A DNA stretch of 64,000 nucleotides, taken from Scylla paramamosain. Taxonomy: Eukaryota > Arthropoda > Malacostraca > Decapoda > Portunidae. Of the stretch, positions 49,271 through 62,792 are shown piece by piece. The notes beneath the pieces were generated by a model. The model was not told where the DNA came from, made no database searches, and saw nothing but the letters and a program-made list of their open reading frames with translations. The translations under genes were made by a program, and so were the position numbers. The stretch spans positions 15,007,755 through 15,071,754 of the forward strand of contig NC_087173.1 of the NCBI RefSeq assembly GCF_035594125.1. The letters run 5' to 3'. Numbering within the stretch: the first letter of the stretch is position 1; each line of letters opens with the position of its first letter.

Positions 49271-52200
49271 TCAAAAACACTAAAAGGCAAGTTCTTCGTA
49301 AAAGTTGGTTTTATTTCCATGTAATGTGATTGCCCTGCTTTTTAGTGCTTTATTGCCTAAAACGCTCAAAAACACTCAAAGACACTTTTCTGATAATGTC
49401 ATTTTTTTCCTACATAAAGCTAGTTTTGCATGGAATTTGGGGTTTTGGTAACTAAGAATGTAAAATAACATAAAAAATACACGCATTTAGTAAGGTTGTT
49501 CTGTTTCTTGATTAAGAGTGTTATTCACGAGTTTCAGTATTTTGGTATCTTAGAAACTTCTCCATATAGTCGAGTTTTTGCGTTTTTTGCCTTGTGATTC
49601 TGGTGAAACTATAAAACACTTATTATATACGTTACTCGTTATGTCCATTTTTTTTTTACTTATATAGAGTTCTTTGCATATATTTTCGCATTTTTTTATG
49701 TAACAAGCTCAATAACACACAAAATATATGTTTTGGTAATGTTATTCTATTTCTTCATATTGGTTGGTTTGCATCTGTTTTAGAGTTTTTCTACGTAAAT
49801 CTTTTAAAAGACACGTTTCCAGTAATATTGTTTTTGGATTTCCATATAGAGTGACTTTCATATTAATTATCGTTTTGGTGTCTAAAATGCTTTTTGGTGC
49901 CTTTTGCCTCCCAATATAGAGTGCTTTCCATCCATTTTCGCGTTTTTTGTAGGTAACAATATCAAAAACACTCAAAATATATCTTTTTCGTAATGTTATT
50001 CTATTTCTTAATTTTGGTTGGTTTGCATCCGTTTTAGCGTTTTCTACGTAAAACACCAAAAAGACGCGTTTTCAGTAATTTATTCTTGGATTCCCATATA
50101 GATTGACTTCCTTGTGTTTTATCGTGTTGGTTCCTAACATGCTGAAAAACCTTCATAAGTCAGTTTTCTGGCAAAGACGTTCAATTTCCCCATATAGGTG
50201 GCTTTGCATGCAATTTAGGGATTTGGTACATAATAGTCAGAAAAAAAAGCTAAATGTAACTTTTTTTGATAATGTTCTTATTTTATACAATTTCCTGAAC
50301 TTTGCCCGAATTTTGGCACCTCCTTACCTCTGAAGATAAATAAGAATGAAAAAAAATATCGTATTTTTTTATTTATTTATTTATTTTTTCTGAATAAAGA
50401 GTGTAATTTGTGGCTTTTAGCTTTTTCGTACTTAATGAACTTAAAGACACTCATAATACACGTTTCTCGTAATGTCCTTTCGTTTCCCAAAAATAGGGTT
50501 CTTTGTATGTATTTAGGCGTTTTTATTGGTAACATGATCAAAAACACTCAAAATACATGTTTTTGGTAATGTTATTCTGTTTCACCCTAAAGGGTATTTT
50601 GCATGCATTTTAGTGTTTTGGTATATAAGGAGCTCAAATACACTGGTTTTATTTCATTGTAATGTGATTGCCCTGCTTTTTAGTACTTTATTGCCTAACA
50701 CGCTCAAAAACACTCAAAAGACATTTTTCTGGTAATGTCATTTTTTTCGCACATAAAGCTGGTTTCGCATGCAATTTGGGGTTTTGGTAACTAAGGATGT
50801 GAAAAGCACTCAAAATACACGCATTTAGTAAGATTGTTCTGTTTCTCAATTAAAAGTGTTGTTCCAGAGTTTCAGCATTTTGGAATGTAAGAAACTTCTC
50901 TATATACACGAGTTTTTGCGTTTTTTGCCCTGTAGTTCTTGTGAAACTATAAAACACTCATTATACAGGTTTCTCGTAATGTCCTTTTGCTTCCCAATAT
51001 AGAGAGCTTTCCATCTATTTTCGCGTTTTTTGTATGTAACAATTTCAAAAACACTCAAAATTTACCTTTTTGGTAATGTTATTCTATTCCTTCATATTGG
51101 TTGGTTTGTATCCGTTTTAGCATTTTTTCTACGTAAAACACCGAAAAAACACGTTTTTAGTAATATTGTTTTGGATTCTCATATAGATTTACTTCCATGT
51201 TATTTATCGTGTTGGTTCCTAAGATGCTGAAAAACTCTCATAAGACCGTTTTCTGGCAAAGACGTTTAATTTCCCCATATAGGTGGCTTTGCATGCACTT
51301 TAGGGGTTTGGTACATAATAGTCCGAGAAAAAAAATAAACTTAACTTTTTTGATAATGTTCTTATTTTACATAATTTCCTGAATTTTTGCCAGAATTTTG
51401 GCATCTCGGTACCTGTGAAGATGAATAAGAAAGAAAAAAATATCGTATTTTTTTTATTTATTTATTTTTTCTCAATAAAGAGTGTCATTTATGGCTTTTA
51501 GCTTTTTGGTAATTAATGAACTTAAAATCACTCATAATACACGTTTCTTGTAATCTCCCTTCGTTTCCTAAAAATAGAGTTCTTTGCATGTATTTTAGCG
51601 TTTTCATTGGTAACATGATCAAAAACACTCAAAATATATGTTTTTGGTAATATTATTCTGTTTCACCATTAACAGTGTTTTGCATACGTTTTAGTGTTTT
51701 GGTATATAAGGAGCCCAAAAAACACTTAAAGGCAAGTTCTTGGTAAAAATTTGTTTTCCTCCAATGTAATGTGATTGCCTTCCTTTTTAGTGCTTTATTG
51801 CCTATCACGCTCAAAAACACTCAAAAGACACTTTTCTGGTAAAGTCTTTTTTTTTCCCACAAATCTATTATCGCATGCAATTTGGGGTTTTGGTAACTAA
51901 GAATGTGAAAAGCTCTCAAAATACACGCATTTATTAAGGTTGTTCTGTTTCTAAATTAGGAATGTTATACATGAGTTTCAGCATTTTTGTATCTAGGAAA
52001 CTTCTCCATAAACACGAGATTTTGAGTTTTTTTTGCCTTGTGGTTCTTTTGAACTATAAAACACTCATTATAAACTTTCCTTGCAATGTCCTTTTGTTTT
52101 TCAATATAGAGTGCTTTGCATCAATTTTCGCGTTTTTTGTAGGTAATAAGCTTAAAAACACTCAAAATATACCTTTTTAGTAACGTTTTTCTATTTCTTT

Positions 52201-54463
52201 ATATTGGTTGCTTTGCATCCGTTTTAGCGTTTTTTTACGTAAAACACTGAGAAGACACGTTTTCAGTAACTTTGTTTTGGATCCCCATATAGAGGTGAAC
52301 ATGCTTAACATGCTAAAAAACATTAAAAACACAGATTTCTGGTATGGTCGTTAAATTTCTTCATATGTACCAAACCCTAAAGGTTTGGTACATAACAGTT
52401 CGAAAAAAAAAGCTGAAATTAACTTTTTTTATAATATTCTTTTATCATACGATTCCCCTGAATTTTCCCAGAATTTTGGCATCTCGGTACTATCAAGATG
52501 AATACCAAAAAAAAAAAATCCAATTTTTTATATATTTTTTTTATTTTTTTATTTTCTAAATAAAGAGTGTTATTTGTGGGTTTTAGCTTTATGGTACTTA
52601 AAGAACTCAAAATAAACACTCATAATACACGTTTCTCGTAATGTCCTCTTCTTTCCCAAACATAATGTTCTTTGCATGTATTTAAGCGTTTTTATAGATA
52701 ACATGATCAAAAAACAATCAAAATATATATTTTTGGTAATGTTATTCTGTTTCTCCATAAAGTTTGTTTTGCATGCGTTTTAGCGGTTTGTTATATAAGG
52801 AGCTCAAAAACACTTAAAGGCAAGTTTTTGGTATAAATTGGTGTTATTCTAATGTAATTTCATTGCCGTGCTTTTTAGTGCTTTATTGCCTATCACGCTT
52901 AAAAACACTTAAAAAACACTTTTCTGCTAATGTCATTTTTTTTCTCACATAAAGGTGGTTTCGCATGTAATTTGGGGTTTTCATAACTAAGAATGTGAAA
53001 AGCACGCAAAATACACGCATTTAGTAAGGTTGTTCTGTTTCCCAGTTAAGCATTTTGGTATCTAGTTTTTGTGTTTTTTGCCTTTTGGTTCGTTTGAACT
53101 ATATAAAACTCATTATACACTTTTCTTGCAAAGTCCTTTTGTTTTATGTAGAGTGCTTTGCATCAATTTTCCCGTTTTTTTGTAGGTAACAAGCACAAAA
53201 ACACTCAAAATATACCTTTTTGGTAATGTTTTTCTATTTGTTGATATTGGTTGGATTGCATCCGTTTCAGCGTTTTTCTACGTAAAACACTGAAAAGACA
53301 CGTTTTCAGCAATTTTGTTTTGGATTCTCATATAGGATGAGTTCCTTATTATTTATCGTTTTGGTGCCTAATATGTTGAAAAACACTAAAAAAACAGATT
53401 TCTGGTAAGGTCGTTTAATTTCCCCATATAGGAGTCTTTGGATGCACTTTAGGGTTTGGTATATAACAATCCGAAAAAAAAGCTAAAATTAACTTTTTTG
53501 ATAATTTTCTTTTATCATATAATAGCCCTGAATTTTCCCAGAATTTTGGAATCTCGGTACCTATGAAGATGAATAACAAAAAAAAAAAAAATCCTATTTT
53601 TTTTTCTTACTTTTTTTCCTAAATAAAGTGTTATTTGTGGGTTTTAGCTTTTTGGTACTTAAAAAAACTTAAAAACACTTATAATACACATTTCTCGTAA
53701 TGTCCTTTCGTTTCGCAAACATAAGGTTCTTTATATGTATTTAAGCGTTTTTATAGATAACATGATCAAAACCCCCCAAAATATATGTTTTTGGTAATTT
53801 TATTCTGTTTCTTCATAAAAGGTGTTTTGGATGCGTTTTAGCGTTTTGGTATGTAATGAGCTCAAAAACACTTAAAGGTAAGTTCTTGGTAAAAGTTGTT
53901 TTTATTCCCATATAATGTTATTACCCTGCTTTTTCGTGCTTTATTGCCTAACACGCTCAAAACACTCAAAAGACACTTTTCTGGTAATATCTTTTTTTTC
54001 CTACATAAAGCTAGTTTTGCATGGTATTTGGGAATTTCGTAACTAAGAATGTGAAAAAAAACTCAAAACACAGGCATTAATAAGGTTTTTCTATTTCTTA
54101 ATTAAAAGTGTTATTCATGAGTTTCAGCATTTTGGTAGTAAAGAAACTTTTCTAATACACACATTTGGTAAGGTATTTCTGTTTCAAAATTAAAAGTGTT
54201 ATTCATGAGTTTCATCTTTTTGGTATTTAAGAAACTTCTTTATGCACACGAGTTTTTTAGTTTTTTACCTTGTGGTTCTTGTCAAACTATAAAACACTCA
54301 TACACGTTTCTCGTAATGTCCTTTTCTTTGCCAATATAAAGTGCTTTCCATCCATTTTTTGCTTTTCTTTGTAGGTAACAAGCTCAAAAACACATGGAAA
54401 TATATCTTTTTGGTAGTGTTATTCTATTTCTTCTTATTGGTTGGTTTACATCCGTTTTAGCGT

Positions 54464-57240
54464 TTTTTTAAGTAAATCACTGAAAAGACACGTTTTCAGT
54501 AATATTGCTGAAATTGCTGAAAAACACTCAAAAGACAGGTTTCTGGTAAAGTCGTGTAATTTCCCCATATAGGTGGATTTGGATGCACTTCAGGGTTTGT
54601 ACATAATTCCGGAAAAAGGCTAAAAAAAAATTTTTTATTAAGATTTTTTTTACAAAATTTCCATGCTTTTTGCCAGAATTTTGGCATCTCGGTACCTATG
54701 AAGATGAATAACAAAAGAGTGTTAAAGAGTGTTATTTGTGGGTTTTAGCTTTTTGGAACTTAAGGAACTTAAAAACACTCATAATACACGATTTTCGTAA
54801 TGTCCTTTTGTTATACAAACATAGGGTCCTTTACATGTATTTAAGCGTTTTTATAGGTTACATGATAAAAAAAAAACTCAAAATACATGTTTTTGGTAAT
54901 GTTATTCTGTTTCTCCATAAAGGGTGTTTTGCATGCGTTTTAGCGATTTGGTATGTAAGGAGTTAAAAAACACTTAAAGGCAAGTTCTTCGTAAAAGTTG
55001 GTTTTATTCCCATGTAATGTGATTGTTCTGCTTTTTAGTGCTTTGTTGCATATCACGCTCAAAAACACTAAAAAGACACTTTTTTGGTAATATCATTTTT
55101 TTTTTTTCCACATAAAGATAGTTTCGCATGTAATTTGGGATTTTCGTAACTAAGAATGTGAAAAACACTCAAAATACGAATTTTTACGTTTTTTTGCCTT
55201 GTGGTTCGTGTTAAACTATGAAACACTCATTATACACGTTTTTCGTAATGTTTTTTTGTTTCCTAATATAGAGTGCTTTCTATCCATTTTCGCATTTTTT
55301 GTAGGTAACAAGCTGAAAAACACTCAAAATATATCTTTTTGGTAATGTTATTGTATTTCTTTATATTGGTTGGCTTGCAAACGTTTTAGCGTTTTTTTAA
55401 GTAAATCACTGAAAAGACACGTTTTCAGTAATATTGTTGAAATTGATGAAAAACACTCAAAAGACAGGTTTCTGGTAAAGTCGTGTAATTTCCCCGTATA
55501 GGTGGATTTGGATGCACTTCAGGGTTTGTACATAACTCCGGAAAAAGGCTAAAAAAAATTTTTTTATTAAGATTTTTTTTACAAAATTTCCATGCTTTTT
55601 GCCAGATTTTTGGCATCTCGGTACCTATGAAGATGAATAACAAAAGAGTGTTAAAGAGTGTTATTTGTGGGTTTTAGCTTTTTGGAACTTAAGGAACTTA
55701 AAAACACTCATAATACGCGATTTTCGTAATGTCCTTTTGTTATACAAACATAGGGTCCTTTACATGTATTTAAGCGTTTTTATAGGTTACATGATAAAAA
55801 AAACTCAAAATACATGTTTTTGGTAATGTTATTCTGTTTCTCCATAAAGGGTGTTTTGCATGCGTTTTAGCGATTTGGTATGTAAGGAGTTAAAAAACAC
55901 TTAAAGGCAAGTTCTTCGTAAAAGTTGGTTTTATTCCCATGTAATGTGATTGTTCTGCTTTTTAGTGCTTTGTTGCATATCACGCTCAAAAACACTAAAA
56001 AGACACTTTTTTGGTAATATCATTTTTTTTTCCACATAAAGATAGTTTCGCATGTAATTTGGGATTTTCGTAACTAAGAATGTGAAAAACACTCAAAATA
56101 CGAAATTTTACGTTTTTTGCCTTGTGGTTCGTGTTAAACTATGAAACACTCATTATACACGTTTTTCGTAATGTTTTTTTGTTTCCTAATATAGAGTGCT
56201 TTCTATCCATTTTCGCATTTTTTGTAGGTAACAAGCTGAAAAACACTCAAAATATATCTTTTTGGTAATGTTATTGTATTTCTTTATATTGGTTGGCTTG
56301 CAAACGTTTTAGCGTTTTTTTAAGTAAATCACTGAAAAGACACGTTTTCAGTAATATTGTTGAAATTGCTGAAAAACACTCAAAAGACAGGTTTCTGGTA
56401 AAGTCGTGTAATTTCCCCATATAGGTGGATTTGGATGCACTTCAGGGTTTGTACATAACTCCGGAAAAAGGCTAAAAAAATTGTTTTTATTAAGATTTTT
56501 TTTACAAAATTTCCATGCTTTTTGCCAGAATTTTGGCATCTCGGTACCTATGAAGATGAATAACAAAAGAGTGTTAAAGAGTGTTATTTGTGGGTTTTAG
56601 CTTTTTGGAACTTAAGGAACTTAAAAACACTCATAATACACGATTTTCGTAATGTCCTTTTGTTATACAAACATAGGGTCCTTTACATGTATTTAAGCGT
56701 TTTTATAGGTTACATGATAAAAAAAACTCAAAATACATGTTTTTGGTAATGTTATTCTGTTTCTCCATAAAGGGTGTTTTGCATGCGTTTTAGCGATTTG
56801 GTATGTAAGGAGTTAAAAAACACTTAAAGGCAAGTTCTTCGTAAAAGTTGGTTTTATTCCCATGTAATGTGATTGTTCTGCTTTTTAGTGCTTTGTTGCA
56901 TATCACGCTCAAAAACACTAAAAAGACACTTTTTGGGTAATATCATTTTTTTTTTTCCACATAAAGATAGTTTCGCATGTAATTTGGGATTTTCGTAACT
57001 AAGAATATGAAAAACACTCAAAATACGAATTTTTACGTTTTTTGCCTTGTGGTTCGTGTTAAACTATGAAACACTCATTATACACGTTTTTCGTAATGTT
57101 TTTTTGTTTCCTAATATAGAGTGCTTTCTATCCATTTTCTTATTTTTTGTAGGTAACAAGCTGAAAAACACTCAAAATATATCTTTTTGGTAATGTTATT
57201 GTATTTCTTTATATTGGTTGGCTTGCAAACGTTTTAGCGT
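54464..57240 (+). repeat. Recent tandem triplication of a ~926-bp shortened HOR
   Basis: Three near-identical units in a row: GTTTTAGCGTTTTTTTAAG occurs at about 54,464, 55,385 and 56,309, and the fourth occurrence near 57,236 reverts to the ordinary CTTCTTAAATC form. Each unit keeps shared oddities, namely GAATAACAAAAGAGTG with the A/T tract gone, the AATACGAA joint where most of a d monomer is missing, and GGTTACATGATAAAAAAA. Units differ by only a few bases and by T-run lengths. The first block (14,500-15,530) and the R arm (38,450-39,500) have one related unit each. Confidence 0.85.
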
Positions 57241-58761
57241 TTTTCTTCTTAAATCACTGAAAAGACACGTTTTCAGTAGTATTGTTGAAATTGCTGGAAA
57301 AAAAACACTCAAAAGACAGGATTCTGGTAAAGTCGTGTAATTTGCTTTGCATGCACTTCTGGGTTTGGTACATAATTCCGGAAAAAAGCTAAAATTTTTT
57401 TTTATAATTGTTTTTTTACATAATTTCCCTGAATTTTGCCTGAATTTTGGCATCTTCATACCTATTTAGATGAATAACAAAAAAAAATCTATTTTTTTAG
57501 TTATTTATTTTTTCTCTATTTGTGGGTTTTAGTTTTTTGCTACTTAAGGAACTTAAAAACAATCATAATACACGATTTTCGTAATGTCCTTTCGTTTCAC
57601 AGACATAGGGTTCTTTGCATGTAATTAAGCATTTTTTATATGTAACATGATCAAAAACACTCAAAATAATGTAACAAAATAATGTATAAATGTAATTTGG
57701 GATTTTCGTAACTAAGAACGTGAAAAACACTCAAAATACACACATTTGGTAAGGTAAAACTGTTTCTCAATTAAAAGTGTTTTTCATGAGTTTTAGCATT
57801 TTGGTATGTAAGAAACTTCTCTATATACACGAGCTTTTGCGTTTTTTGTCTTGTGGTTCTTGTGAAACTATAAAACAATCATTATTTACGTTTCTCGTAA
57901 TGTCCTTTTGTTTCCCAATATATAGTGCTTTGCATCCTTTTTCGCGTTTTTTGTTTTGGATTCACATATTGACTGACTTGCATATTATTTATGGTGCCTA
58001 ACATACTGAAAAACACTGAAAAGACAGGTTTCTGGTAAAGTCGTTTAATTTCCTCATATAGGTGGCTTTGCATGCACTTTAAGGTTTGGTAAATAACAAT
58101 CCGAAAAAAAAGCTATAATTAACTTTTTTTATAATGTTATTTTTTCCACATAAATTCCTTGGATTTTGGCAGAATTTTTTATTTTTTTTCTCTCTGTAAG
58201 GAGTGTTATTTGTGGGTTTTAACGTTTTGGTACTTAAGGAACTTCAAAACAGTCATAATACACGTTTTTCGTAATGTCCTTTCGTTTCCCAAAGATAGGG
58301 TTCTTTGCATGTATTTAAGCGTTTTTATAGGTAACATGATCAAAAACACTTAAAACACATGTTTTTTGTAATGTTTTTTTCTGCTTCTCCATAAAGGAGT
58401 GTTTTGCCTGCGTTTTAGCGTTTTGGTATGTAAGGAGCTCAAAAACACATAATGGCAAGTTCTTGGTCAAAGTTGGTTTTATTCCCATGTAATGTGATGG
58501 CCCTGCTTTCTATTTCTGGTCCTTTATTGCCAAACACGCTCAAAAACACTCAAAAGACACTTCTGGTAATGTCATTTTTTTCTCACATAAAGCTGGTTTC
58601 GCATGCTTTTTGGGATTTTGCTAACTAACAATGTGAAAAACAATGAAAATACACGCTTTTGGTAAGGTTGTTCTGTTTTTCAATTAAGATTGTTATTCAT
58701 GAGTTTCAGCATTTTGTATCTAAGAAACTTCTTTATATACACAAGTTTTTGCGCTTTTTGC

Positions 58762-58785
58762 CTTGTGGTTCTTGTGAACCACAAG
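58762..58785. other. Perfect hairpin in a variant e-type unit (site 4)
   Basis: Direct counterpart of 17,196-17,219 in the second block, with intact arms. Confidence 0.7.
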
Positions 58786-59639
58786 TTCTTTTACTCGAAA
58801 ATAATAAGACACTTATTATACACGTTTCTCGTAATCTCCTTTTCTTTCCCAATAGGGAGTGCTTTGCATCCATTTTCACCTTTCTTGTAGGTAAGAAGCT
58901 CAAAAACACTCAAAATATAGCTTTTTTGTAATGTTATTCTATTTTTTTTTTCATATTGGTTGGTTTGCATCCTTTTTAGCGTTTTTCTACGTAAAACACC
59001 GAAAAGACACGTTTACAGTAATTTTGTTTTTGATTCCCATATAGATTGACTTCCTTTGGTTTTATCGTTTTGGTGCCTAACATGCTGAAAAACACTCATA
59101 AGACAGTTTTCTGGCAAAGACGTTTGATTTCCCATATAGGTGGTTTTGCATGCACTTTAGGGTTTGCTACATAAGTCGAGAAAAAAAAAAGCTAAAATTA
59201 ACTTTTTTGATAATGTTCTTATTTCAGAAAATTCCATGAATTTTGCTTAAATTTTTTGCACCTCGGTAACTGTGAAGATGAATAAGAAAGAAAAAAAAAT
59301 ATCGTATTTTTTTATTTATTTATTTATTTTTTTCTCAATAGAGAGTTATTTGTGGCTCTTAGGTTTTTGGTACTTAATGAATATAAAAATACTCATAATA
59401 CACGTTTCTCGTAATATCCTTTCGTTTCCCACAAATAGGGTTCTTAGCATGTATTTAAGCGTTTTATTGGTAACATGATCAAAAACACTCAAAATACATG
59501 TTTTTGGTAATGTTATTCTTTTTCTCCATAAAGTGTGTTTTGCATGCGTTTTAGCGTTTTGGTATATAAGGAGCTCAAAAACACTTAAAGGCAAATTCTG
59601 GATAAACAGTGGTTTTATTCCCATGTAATGTGATTGCCC

Positions 59640-59665
59640 CCCTTCTTTTTAGTGCTTTACTGCCT
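59640..59665 (+). repeat. Joint of a ~1,245-bp deletion in the second block
   Basis: CCCCCCTTCTTTTTAGTGC leads to TAACACGCTC and then to sequence matching 19,340 onward, whereas just upstream the match is to about 18,085. The first block and the R arm keep the intervening ~1,245 bp. The two edges both lie in b-type monomers at TTTTTAGTGCTTTA, so this fits unequal exchange or slippage between like monomers one HOR apart. Confidence 0.7.
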
Positions 59666-62161
59666 AACACGCTCAAAAACACTCAAAGTCACTTTTCTGG
59701 TAATGTCATTTCTTACCAACATAAAGCTAGTTTTACATGCAATTTGGGGTTTTGGTAAATAAGAATGTAAAAAACACTCAAAATACACGCATTTCGTAAG
59801 GTTGTTATGTTTCTCATTTAAGAGTGTTATTCATGAGTACCAGCATTTTGGTAACTAAGAAAATTCTCCATATACACGAGTTTTTGCGTTTTTTGCCTTG
59901 TGGTTCTTGTGAAACTATAAAACACTAATTATTCACGTTTCTCGTAATGTCCTTTTGTTTCCCAATATATAGTGCTTTGCATCCTTTTTCGCGTTTTTTG
60001 TAGGTAACAAGATTAAAAACACTCAAATATACCATTTCGGTAATATTCTATTTCTTCATATTTGTTGGTTTGCATCCGTTTTAGCGTTTTTCTACCTAAA
60101 ACACAGAAAAGACACGTTTTCAGTATTTTGTTTTGGATTCTCATATAGAGTGACTTCCATATTATTTATCGTTTTGATGCCTAACAAGCTGAAAATCACT
60201 CAAAAGACAGGTTTCTGGTAAAGTCGTTTAATTTCCTCATATAGGTGACGTTGCATGCACTTTAGGGTTTGGTAAATAAGAGTCCGTAAAAAAGCTAAAA
60301 TTAACTTTTTTGATAATGATCTTTTATCACATAATTGCCCTGAATTTTGCCAGAATTTGGCATCTCGGTACCTATGAAGATGAATAAAAAAATATAAAAA
60401 ATTCCTGTTTTCCTATTTATTTATTTATTTATTTTCTGAATAAAGAGTGTTACTTGTTGGTTTTAGCTTTTTGGTTCTTAAGGAACTGGAAAACACTCAT
60501 AATACACGTTTCTCGTAATATCCTTTCCTTTCCCAAACATAAGGTTCTTTCCATCATTAAAAAACACTGAAAATACCTGCTGTTTGTTATGTTATTTTGT
60601 TTCTATATAAAGTGTGCTTTGCATTAGTTTTAGCGCATATAAGGAGCTGAAAATCACTTAAAGGCAAGTTCTTGGTAAACGTTGGTTTTATTTCATGTAA
60701 TGTGATTGCCCTACTTTTTAGTGCTTTATTGCCTAACACTCTCAAAAACACTCAAAAGACACTTTTCTGGTAATGTCGTTTTTTTTCCACATAAAGCCAT
60801 ATTCGCATGGAATTTCGTTTTTTTTTTAACTAAGAATGTGAAATAACACTCAAAATACACACATTTAGTAAGATTGTTTTGTTTTTCTATTAAGAGTTTT
60901 ATTCATGAGTTTCAGCATTTTGGTATCTAAGAAACTTCTCCATATATACGAGTTTTTGTTTTTTTTGCCTTATGGATCTTGTGAAACTGTAAAACACTCA
61001 TTATACACGTTTCTCGTAATGTCCTTTTGTTTCCCAATATAGAGTGCTTTGCATGCATTTTCGCGATTTTTTTTGTAGTTAACAAGTTAAAAAACACTCA
61101 AAATATACGTTTTTGGGGATGTTTTTCTATTTCTTCGTATTGGTTGGTTTGCATCCGTTTTAGCGTTTTTCTACGTAAAACACTGAGAAGACATGTTTTC
61201 AGTAATTTTGTTTTAGATTCCGAAATTGAGTTACTTCAATGGTATTTATCGTTTTGGTGCCTAACATGCTAAAACACATTCAAAAGACAGGTTTCTTGTA
61301 AAGTCGTTTAATTTCCATATATAGGTGGCTTTGCATGCACTTTAGGGTTTGGTACATAACAGTAAGAAAAAAATTTAGAATTAACTTTTTTGATAATGTT
61401 CATTTCTCAACATAATTTCCCTGAATTTTGCCAGAATTTTGGCATCTTGGCACCTATGAAGATAAATAACACAAAAAAAAAAATGCTATTTTTTTATTTA
61501 ATTTTTTCTCTATAAAGAGTGTTATTTGTGGGTTTTAGCTTTTTGGTACTTAAGGAACTTAAAAACACTCGTAATGCACGTTTCTCATAATGTCCTTTCG
61601 TTTCCCAAATACAGGGTTCTTTGCATGATTTAAGCGTTTTTATAGGTAACATGATCAAAAACACTCAAAATACATGTTTTTTTTTGTAATGTTTTTCTGT
61701 TTCTCCATAAAGGGTGTTTTGTATGCGTTTTAGCGTTTCAATATGTAAGGAGCTGAAAAACACTTAAAGGCAAGTTCTTAGTAAAATTTGGTTTTATTTT
61801 CATGTAATGTGATTGCCCTGCTTTATAGTGCTTTATTGCCTAACACGCTCAAAAACACTCAAAATACACTCTTCTGGTAATGTCTTTTTTTTTTTCCACA
61901 TAAAGCTAGTTTCGCATGCAATTTGGGGTTTTGGTAACTAAGAATGTTAAAAACACTCAAAATACACACATTTGTTCTGTATCTCAATTAGGAGTGTTAT
62001 TCATGAGTTTCAACGTTTTGGTACCTAAGAATCTCAAAAACACTCATAATGCATGTTTCTCGTAATGTCGCTCTTTTTCTTCATATAGGGTGCTTTGCTT
62101 GCATTTTGGCATTTTTTTTCACGAAATAGCTGAAAAACACTGAAAATACACGCTTTTGGTA

Positions 62162-62792
62162 ATAAGAACATAAGAACATAAGAAATAAGTAAATCTGCAA
62201 GAAGAATATGCTATTATTGACTCCATTATTTTACATCCAACAGAAGTTAAGCTGACAGGTTAGACGTTAAAGTTTTATCTCCTTTCTTAAAGGTAGGTAC
62301 TATATTCGCTTGCCTCCGAATTACCGATACCTCACATGACTAAAGTGATTTCCTAAGGACAGAAACTAACAGATTACTTATAACCTTTTTCCTTTCCTTA
62401 AATACTGTGGAATATATTTCATCTGGTCCTGGTGACTTGAACTTTTACACTTATCTATCTCCTGTTCCACTTTCTCTTTTAGTTATGGTAATATCTGTCA
62501 GCTTCTCATCCTCTTCTACTCTAAATATCTTCTCACTTTTCGGCAAATCCTGCATGTTTTCCTGGGCAAAGACAATTAAAAAATACTCGCTCACAATTTT
62601 ACTAATGTCAAATTCATTATATTATGGCCTTAAAACCACTTTCCCTGTCTTTAATCTCATATATACTTCTCCTTCGCCCAATGTAGTGTTTTAACCTCAG
62701 TCATCCATTTAGGATCATTCTTCTGCGATCTTTTTCTTCTGTAAGGGATGTTCCCTAACTTTCCTGAATGTAATTTATCAACGAAATATTTA
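62162..62792 (-). pseudogene. Non-LTR retrotransposon reverse-transcriptase fragment, copy 3 (least decayed)
   Basis: Same element and same insertion site as copies 1 and 2, minus strand. It keeps a 13-bp stretch (near 62,343-62,357) lost from the others, so that SVLRKSL and SCEV read in one frame (with one stop between them), followed by RQANI, FKKGDK (about 62,275-62,292) and PVSLTS to KIMESI (about 62,211-62,259). SPGPDEI is at about 62,416-62,436. Near the 5' end it also keeps two bases missing from copies 1 and 2, giving GRRRSIY in frame. The tail has an extra AATAAGTA-like insertion (62,184-62,193). It still has frameshifts and lacks the RT catalytic core. The + strand open frame across 62,407-62,694 is the antisense shadow of this fragment. 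Confidence 0.88.

Larger units (their letters stand above)
49271..62161 (+). repeat. Forward HOR satellite array, second block
   Basis: HOR units in F orientation with A/T tracts near 50,345, 51,430, 52,505, 53,575, 57,475, 58,175, 59,280, 60,385 and 61,470. At about 52,283-52,385 several monomers are cut down: GGTGAACATGC joins out of register, and ATGTACCAAACCCTAAAGG is followed by its own inverted form GGTTTGGTACAT. No gene is seen. Confidence 0.83.

Noticed and set aside
62407..62694. 95-codon open frame on the + strand
   Set aside because: It is the antisense of retrotransposon copy 3; the sense (minus) strand carries the RT motifs.
21871..62792. Three independent retrotransposon insertions
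   Set aside because: All three lie in the same monomer at the same base with the same flanks and the same truncations, so they are one insertion copied by block duplication.
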